This document shows positions 56,920-64,000 of a stretch of DNA of 64,000 nt, one piece after another (position 1 is the first letter of the stretch; each line of letters opens with the position of its first letter). The position numbers and the translations under genes were made by a program. This DNA is from Takakia lepidozioides (lineage: Eukaryota > Streptophyta > Takakiopsida > Takakiales > Takakiaceae), in NCBI GenBank assembly GCA_030704615.1, contig CM060732.1, forward strand, positions 54,045,053 through 54,109,052, in the 5' to 3' direction. Under the pieces are notes generated by a model. It had not been told where the DNA came from. It searched no databases and saw only the letters and a program-made list of their open reading frames with translations.

Positions 56920-59500
56920 CCAATCTTTTTACATATTTTATCCATCTATTAATATGGATGAAATATCTCAGCTAGGCCTCTCTTGAAATTTAAGCAGGAA
57001 TATTGGTGCGAAGAATCAAAACCGTTTTGCTCAACGGTGTCAGTGTCCAGTCCTTTTCCAATAAAATTAACATTAAAAAAAAAAAAAAAAAAAAAAACCT
57101 TTGCCTTCCTTAGAAAGGCAGGGCCAACAAATTTTTGTACATCGAGAAAGTAAACCTTAAAACAACTGCTATCTGGGGTCGGCACGTGAATGAAAACTAA
57201 AAAGTTCATCCAAATAGATCATCCAGTATCTGTCAAACGTTGAATGGCTCTGCGAAAAGTTCTAGCGACAAAACCCTTTTCGTAGTCCTTGGAAAGCAAG
57301 GCCCCACAAAGCTACACACTGCAAGGACCACTGCCTCGTAGGTGTACGGTCATGTACAAGTGTTCATCCACGATCTAGAACATTCATCTTCAGCCACGTC
57401 GTGCTACTGTATATCAACCGCAGTAATCATCGAGGGGACGCCCATAATATCAACTACACGATGTTCATCCACAGTCCTCATCCACCATAGATGCATGTCG
57501 TACTTCTTCTTTTTCAAAAATTTTAATTTTTTTGTAAGAAAAAGGGGACAGAGAGGCCCTTTTGATGCTTTTCTTTTTCTTTTTAAAAAGAAAAACAAAG
57601 GTGAAAGGGGAATGATGTTTTTTTTTTTTTAAATTCTTTGAAAGGGGAATGATGCTTCTAAATGTCAACAATTGCAGGAACTGTATTCACCTGAGACTTT
57701 TAAGAAATAAAAGTAAAAGTAAAAGGGGAGGAAGCCCTGTAAATCATATTAATAAGAGGTTCTGGAAAACATAACCAGAACAGGAGGCCATAAGGCTTAC
57801 ATCTTTTGAAGATCGGGTAACACCCAGATCAGCCACCAAGGGCAAGCTTTGCAACAACAATCAACTGAAGCCCTGAATGAATCAGGAAGCCATGCTTCAG
57901 GAGAGAAAATCCTAGCTAGCCTAATAGGAGACATTGGAATGTCAAAAATGATTTAATTCAATTACTTGGTTTAATAGCAATAATCTGTTGTAGGATGAAT
58001 TAGGTAATGGCATTCCAGGATGAAATGAACAACCTCCCAGATGAGGGAAGATAGCCTTCAAGAGGAGGGGGGATACTGGATGTAGCAGCAACTACATCCC
58101 ATAATCCTCTTGAACTCTATCCCACATAGTCTGTCATGAGGAGTGCACTTGACATCCATATTTGGCCACTTTACATCCACATATGTCACATTACATCCAA
58201 ATATAGCCCTCATCCTCATAAGCAATGGCATTTCGCCACGTCACCCAAAGAGCTCTTGGATGGGATGGATGGAAAATACGCGTTCAAGGATCGCTGTAGG
58301 ATCCCCTTCATGGATGATAGATCTGTCACGGCGTCCTTACTTGTTTCAATCTGCATCCCCAGACGCGATCCTGACCGTTGAAAAATGTCAGTATCCCTCC
58401 TCTCTATAAATTTCTTTTACACATTGTGGGAATGATTCCTCCCTCTGGGAACATATCATTTTGTACGGTGGGTCCCAAGCTAATCCAATGTAACAAAACA
58501 CTTTATCAATTACTGGTTTTTTTCCTTAAAGAAAGGGGACAGAGGCCCTTTTACTCAAATTAAATGAATTTTTTTTTCAAATCGGACATGGTATGGTTAC
58601 TAAACAGCAGGCTCACTTAGGAGTAAGAAGTGGGGCAAGATTCAGAATATCCTAATCGTATATTCCATGTCCACGTAACAAATGCTACATCATATGGAGA
58701 AAGAATCATATATTCAGAGAGGAATACTCCATGTATATAATGGAAGAAAAGAATCAGATGATTGAAGTCGGAATATTCTACGGGGAAGTTCCCCCTCAGT
58801 TAGCTTTTATGGCCTCCCTGGTGGTTATTTTTTCCACCTTTTTGTCTATTTAATTTGAGTAAAAGGGCCTTCCTTAATATATATATATATATATATATAT
58901 ACTCTATACCAGTCAAGTTCGTGGATGAGAAAAACAGGGAGAGGAATATTCTTACGTTCTGTATGCATCGTCGGTGTCTTGATCCACGATGGATCCGTGA
59001 GATGGCAGGATTATTATTTTTAGAAATAGTCATAATTCTTTTTCTGTTTATTACTTTCCGTTTTTACCCTGGTTACACTTTTCACACAATTTTAAGTCAT
59101 CCATATTTTGCATCTTTATGGATGCATGGATATTGAGGGGGATGGATGACCAAGAGCTCATCCAATTTCATCCAGCAGGGAATTTGAGTAGCCATAATTA
59201 ATATTATCCAGCGAGATGATTCCGATAGCGTACCGCAAATAGCTAATAAGATAATAAATATCACACTCAACAGAATGAAAATTATTAGGTGACTAGTATG
59301 ACTATTGTCAGCATACTTGCACTTTTTATCATGGGGAAAATACGCGGCTCATGACGCCGTTTCCATCCACGAAACTATTGATTGTTCATCGATATGATGC
59401 GAATTCTCTCATCCATCCATGATAAATTATGTAGTTCAATATTATCCACTAAGATGACGCATCATTTTTGCACGTCATAGTGTCCAATATATTCATTTTC
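56920..59500. other. No supported gene; simple repeats and an inverted pair
   Basis: A poly(A) run lies near 57075-57098, a T-run near 57615 and an (AT)n run near 58878-58900. Frames are short and low in complexity. Confidence 0.45.
58520..58880. repeat. Inverted pair, possible MITE
   Basis: AGGCCCTTTTACTCAAATTA (58543 onward) and its reverse complement TAATTTGAGTAAAAGGGCCT near 58850 share about 23 exact bases, 290 bases apart. A related GGGGACAGAGAGGCCCTTTT lies at 57542. No target duplication was identified. Confidence 0.45.
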
Positions 59501-59563
59501 TTGACACTTTCTTGAACTCTGATTTATCCCATAACTTCTGCCACGGATCCGGAGACCGAGGGC

Positions 59564-59570
59564 TATATAA
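59564..59570 (+). promoter_or_regulatory. TATA box of the MYB gene
   Basis: GGGCTATATAACAGCGC. The next 1.1 kb to the ATG at 60736 would be leader, probably with an intron; it is pyrimidine-rich at 59935-60080. Confidence 0.55.
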
Positions 59571-60735
59571 CAGCGCTCGAGCCACTCCCCAGAGCAGAAG
59601 TTTCGCCGCGCGGCCATAGGGTTTAGCTGGGCTCGGCCGCTGCTTTGATGTAGCGCCAGGTCCGGAAGAGGCTCGGTGGAGTGGCGAAACTGCAGAAGGA
59701 TAAGATGGGACAGAAAGCACGCCTGAGATAAGCCCTACTTTCCCCTCCCTTTCCGTTTTCCGTCATTGTCTCATTTTTACTGCAGAGTGTGGTCTCGTGT
59801 CTGTGTATTTGCGGGTTTTTACTGGCAAGTGGCCGTCCTCGCCTGCCTGGGCTTACTCGGGATTCTATGTAAACATCCATCTATCCGTCTCCATTGTGTT
59901 TCTGCTTTGGGTATGTTGCTTTGCCTTTCTTATATCGCTCGTACTTTGTCCGGCTTTCTCCCTCACACAGCCTCACTCACTCTTTGTGGTTTCGTTCGCC
60001 CGCTCGCGGTTTCCCCTCCCACCGTCCCACTTGTTCGATTCTCTGGCTCTTCTCCGCCTCTCTCGGTGCTTTGACTAACTCACCTACAAAGCGAAAACAC
60101 ACACACAGGCACACACTCTCTGTGTGTCTGTGGGTGCCTGCACAGAGGCTCTGTGGCCTCTTTCCCTTTTCATCTGCCTCCCTCGAGTTCTCTGCCTTCT
60201 GTTGTTTTAGGGTGGAATTGTCTATACAGTGGCATCTTTCTCTGCCCTAGTCTTTTCTCGCAGTCCTCTCTCGAGGGCGATCTTCTTTCTGTGTTCTTGA
60301 GGCATTCAAGGTCTGTAGAAGGAACGAATCAGAGAGTTGGTGGAGAAGCCACCTGTCTACCAAAATGGATGGCTATTAATTGCCCTCCCGAAACAGATTC
60401 ACGGCCTTCCCTGGTGGGATAGGTGCTCCATCTCTCTCTTTTGCCTTCGTTCGAGGTGGAATCATTGCCTTAGACTGTGGCTCGTTGTCTTTGTATTGGC
60501 AAACACTGATGATTTACGTGCGGGTTCTTTGAGATCGTTGATCTCTTTGGTCGCTGCATGCGCATCTTTTTGGGACTTGTCTTTCTTAACTTCTTTCTTG
60601 TGTCGGTTGCAAGTCCATGAGGTGATTGAAGGTTTTGATTTTACGGTAGTCTCTGGTCAAAAGCTACAGATATAGAGAAATCAGGATTGGATATCCTGAG
60701 TGCTGTCACTTACCGAGAAAAACAGAAAGAGCCGG

Positions 60736-62260
60736 ATGGCAGCACCCTCTCCAGGAGCACCCCCTTCGTCTGTGCCATCTCCCTCCTCCCTGCCGCCTCC
60801 ACCGTCACTGGCCTCCTCTTCATCTACTAATGTCTGGACCCGCCAACAGGACAAGCTATTTGAGAATGCCCTTGCCCACTATGACCAGGATGCCCCAAAT
60901 CGGTGGGAAAGTGTCGCTGCGATGGTGCCTGGGAAGGATGCATCGGAGGTGAAGCGACACTATGAGATTCTAAGAGAAGATGTCCTCTCGATAGATGCGG
61001 GTAGGGTCGCCATACCCAGCTACAGCCCTTCCTCTCTCTCGACTTCGGATGAAGTGGGGATTTCCGACAGTCCAGGATCGAAGAAAGGGGCGATGTACGG
61101 TGGTTCTGGCGGGAATGCAAATGGTTCCAGTGGGAACCCTTCTCTGGGGAAAGGCGTGTCGTCCAAGCCGGCTGACCAGGAGCGACGGAAGGGCATTCCT
61201 TGGACGGAAGAGGAGCATAGGTGGGTCTTATCTTCCTGCAATCCCTCTCTTTCTCTTCTCCTCTTTCTACCCTTTCCCCAGCACGTATGACTTAGTACAA
61301 CCACAGCAACAGGCGTCATTTCTGGGTAAGGTAGAGGGGCCATGATATACGAGTGCCATAGCGCCTCGTTTTGTAGTATGATGTCCCTCAAATCGGCCGC
61401 TAGTTCCCTGTGAGCGGATTGTCCTACACCACGCAAGTTTCAATGACAATTTAAGGTGAAGTTTCACAAACCGATGGGTCAGTGTGAGGAGGAGGGAGGG
61501 AGGGAGTGAGCAGAAGATAGTTTGTCAATTGCATAGGTTCTACTAGCTGTTACTTTTCCTTCTTTTCTTTTCCCTCAAAAAACAATCTTTGGATTGGTTA
61601 AGGTGCAGTAAAGCAGGAAGACGTCCCTCACTCTATTGTGGCATTACTTATTGGCATTACTTTGTGGCATCTGCCTTTCAATGCTTTGGAAGCGTATCAT
61701 ATGCTGGAATTGGGCGTGTAGGGATGGTGCACATTTGCAAGGGGCTTTCTGTTTTGCGGAGATCTTACCAGAAAACTCCTTGGGAATTTTTGGACTGTGG
61801 CAGGTTGTTTTTATTAGGGTTAGCAAAATTTGGCAAAGGTGATTGGCGGAGCATTTCCAGAAATTTCGTCATATCAAGAACACCTACGCAGGTGGCAAGC
61901 CATGCCCAAAAATACTTCATTCGTCTGAATTCCATCAACAAGGACAAACGGCGCTCCAGCATCCATGACATCACGAGTGTCAACAATGGGGACGCGATGC
62001 AACAAGGACAAGGCCCTATCACAGGACAGGCACCTCCAGCTCCTTCTCCAGGGCAACCCATTTCACATTCTGCCCAGCAGGGGTTGCAAGGAGGGATGTA
62101 TGTCGCTCCCCCTGCTGTCGGAGCACCTGTTATGCTTCCACCACCTGGCCATGTACAATATGGCCCAAGGGGGCATATGCCAAGGGCAGTCATGCCAGGC
62201 CCTCCCATGACCATGCCGCACATGGCTTACCCCATGCCACAGCCAGCCATGCATCACTGA
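60736..62260 (+). CDS. DIVARICATA-type two-repeat MYB transcription factor
   Basis: Exons 60736-61220 and 61804-62260 (GT...AG, phase 2) encode 313 residues. After a Pro/Ser-rich start comes SANT/MYB 1 (residues about 34-85: [20 protein letters not shown] through [20 protein letters not shown]). A Ser/Gly-rich linker follows, then [13 protein letters not shown] at the splice site continuing [20 protein letters not shown] and [14 protein letters not shown]. The SHAQKYF signature defines the DIV/I-box-binding class. The rest (residues about 210-313) is Gln/Pro/Met-rich, like an activation region. A nuclear regulator binding I-box-like (GATAAG) DNA is expected from the family. The frame has no defects. 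The ATG at 60736 is chosen because the frame upstream (from 60700) would add only MLSLTEKNRKSR. Confidence 0.9.
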
Positions 62261-64000
62261 AAGGAGGGGGAGCAAGAGGTATGTCGTTTTGTTGAACGGA
62301 CTCCGCCGCTCTCGTCCATTTATGATGAGAACTCATTTGTGTGGATTGCAACTAGACCATAGCTACTAGATACCCTACATTTTCAAGGCTGCTGTATGTG
62401 TTCCTTTTCAAGGGATGATTGTGTCGACGGCCATGTTTGTACATCAGTTAGGCCTCTTGGGAGAAGCAAAAGCTGAGTTAGCCTGCTGTTGTGGTTTGTG
62501 GTAGGGTGCCAATGAAGATGGCCTGTATAATAGCATACCTGGGAATGAAAAATTTGCCTGGAAGTTGTATTGGAGTCCTAGTCTCGCATCATTTTTTCTC
62601 CTTTCACAGGTCAGTACCTGCAGGAAAGGAGGGTCTGACAGAATAAGGTCTTTGGATTTGATTCCTCTCAATTGTCATCAATTGGTGATTCAGCTTCTGA
62701 TTGGGGAACTCCAGTTGGGTTTACAGAGCTTTATAAAAAGCATCTCTGGTTACCTTTGCAACATGCGTGATTTCCATTCTTGTAGCTATGAGGTCCTCTA
62801 TTCTTCTTCAATGAGTGGTCTGAGAACATTGGAATGATTTTATGAATACTGTGTTCTTTCCTCTTGATGTGTGCCCCCGAAGTTATGCGAGTTCTCATTT
62901 TTTATAGCAGGTTCACGAGGGTTATCGTGTAGGAATGAAGCAATGGTTTTTCTCCACACCCTTTATTCGAAAGGTAGAAGTCCTAAAGGGACAGCGTGTT
63001 GGCTGACTTGAGCTCGAAATGTTTTTGCCAAATATGCCGTGAGGTTCTTTAAATCATCCTTTCCAATGATTTCCAGGTGTGGGCAGCTGCTGCTGTGTAA
63101 ATAGCAGAGCTGAAGCCTTTGTACGACTCCATACTAGATTGTGGGGTGTCAGGCAGCCCCTGTATGCAAAGCCATTAAAGCCATGTCAAAGCAGCTGAAC
63201 TGCGTGTTATGAAAAGAGTCTGCAGCTTGAGCTCGTTGCACCTCTTGTGATGAGAAATAGTTTGCCGCGAAGTTGAGCAGAGTGTATTGCTTGGCATGAG
63301 AGGTGTTGAAAGTTCAGAACACAGACCTGGCTGAGTGTCTTGGCCGTTTGACGGAGTAACTAATCGCCAAGATCCCTACTGCCAAGCCTCTCTTGCCGCA
63401 GCACATTTGGCTAGGGAATCTCTTTTCCATTTGACACAGGTTAAGGTTTCCCTTCCTCATTTCTGATTGGCACTGATCAAGAAGAGTGGCAAGTAGGTGT
63501 TAAACATCTTGTCTGATTCCCGGCGAGTTGTGATCTTTTCATGAGTTTCTTCTCAACTTGTCAATTGCAATCTGTTCATGTGCCGTTTCCCCAGCTATAT
63601 TCGCCTTTGCTGCTTCTCCCTAAATTGCAGAGTGGGCAAATATCGCTGCTGTCCATATGCTGAATGCCAAATCAGTCAAATATTGCAATCTGCTACTAAT
63701 TGTGCCAAGTTTCCCTTGAGGAATTATTACTCAGGAGGGGATGCTGCGGCCCTAATTCTATGACCATTCTCGGAATTGAAAGTATGCGAATTGTCCAACT
63801 TCCTGCCCAACAACATATTTCTAAAGCATGGGAAAGAGAGCTAGGTGGCCCAGGAAAAAGGGCCGTCTGAACCTGGTTACTCCTGGTTACTCCGAAGGTC
63901 AGGTTGATGCTGGTCAGTTGGGAGAGATCTATGTGACATCAAACATGTATGAATCTACCCTTTCTTGGGAAGGATGGGGTTTTCTTTGTAGCATTAAATG
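62261..64000. other. 3' region of the MYB gene; no further gene supported
   Basis: It contains the MYB 3' UTR (possibly spliced; CTTTCACAG at 62601-62609 could be an acceptor). Beyond about 62900 nothing was recognised. Confidence 0.4.

Noticed and set aside
61020-61436. Minus-strand frames of 138 and 97 residues over the MYB first exon
   Set aside because: They are antisense of a GC-rich coding exon and have no family match.

Overview
The window is nuclear DNA from a land plant, most likely a seed-free one (bryophyte, lycophyte or fern). A close streptophyte-alga relative cannot be excluded. The evidence is plant-only families with spliceosomal introns (a DIVARICATA-type two-repeat MYB, a class 1/2 phytoglobin, DYW-type PPR relics, a plant atypical phosphatase, a plant-style ADP/ATP carrier), plus dense and deeply nested transposable elements. 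All gene models were made by eye from reading frames, GT/AG borders and remembered family patterns; no alignment or database search was run.

Layout. 0.3-0.9 kb: a small two-exon conserved plant gene. 3.0-15.9 kb: a probable Mutator-like element (MULE) on the minus strand. It has GC-rich inverted ends, a broken transposase (12.9-15.2 kb), a SWIM-finger ORF (6.4-7.0 kb), and satellite-like arrays, one of which (10.2-12.1 kb) carries a palindrome in every unit. 16.0 kb: a cullin C-terminal scrap. 16.8-18.3 and 19.1-21.4 kb: two decayed PPR genes, the first with a DYW domain. 22.1-24.1 kb (+): an intact six-exon phosphatase-family gene. 24.9-26.5 kb (-): an intact three-exon ADP/ATP carrier, convergent with it. 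29.2-30.8 kb: a tRNA-type SINE split by a 5'-truncated LINE.

31.2-46.2 kb: a decayed Helitron-type replicase/helicase ORF (+) cut into four pieces. The first insertion (31.5-41.6 kb, -) is a Ty3/gypsy retrotransposon that encodes a C5-cytosine DNA methyltransferase between protease and reverse transcriptase and a PHD finger at the integrase C-terminus. The last insertion (about 42.8-45.8 kb) holds a phytoglobin gene with its own TATA-like box. 46.8-56.9 kb: one hAT transposon whose 5' half, with its flank, has been inverted; the 8-bp target duplication is still readable in opposite orientation at the two ends. 59.6-62.3 kb (+): a TATA-box promoter and a two-exon MYB gene.

Best intact host genes: the small Cys-rich protein (346-856), phosphatase (22075-24118), ADP/ATP carrier (26459-24877), phytoglobin exons (44399-43407, 5' end unresolved) and MYB (60736-62260). 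They look like independent housekeeping or regulatory genes, with no sign of a shared pathway. The most unusual item is the methyltransferase- and PHD-bearing retrotransposon. Its premature stops can all be explained as C-to-T changes at CG or CHG sites.
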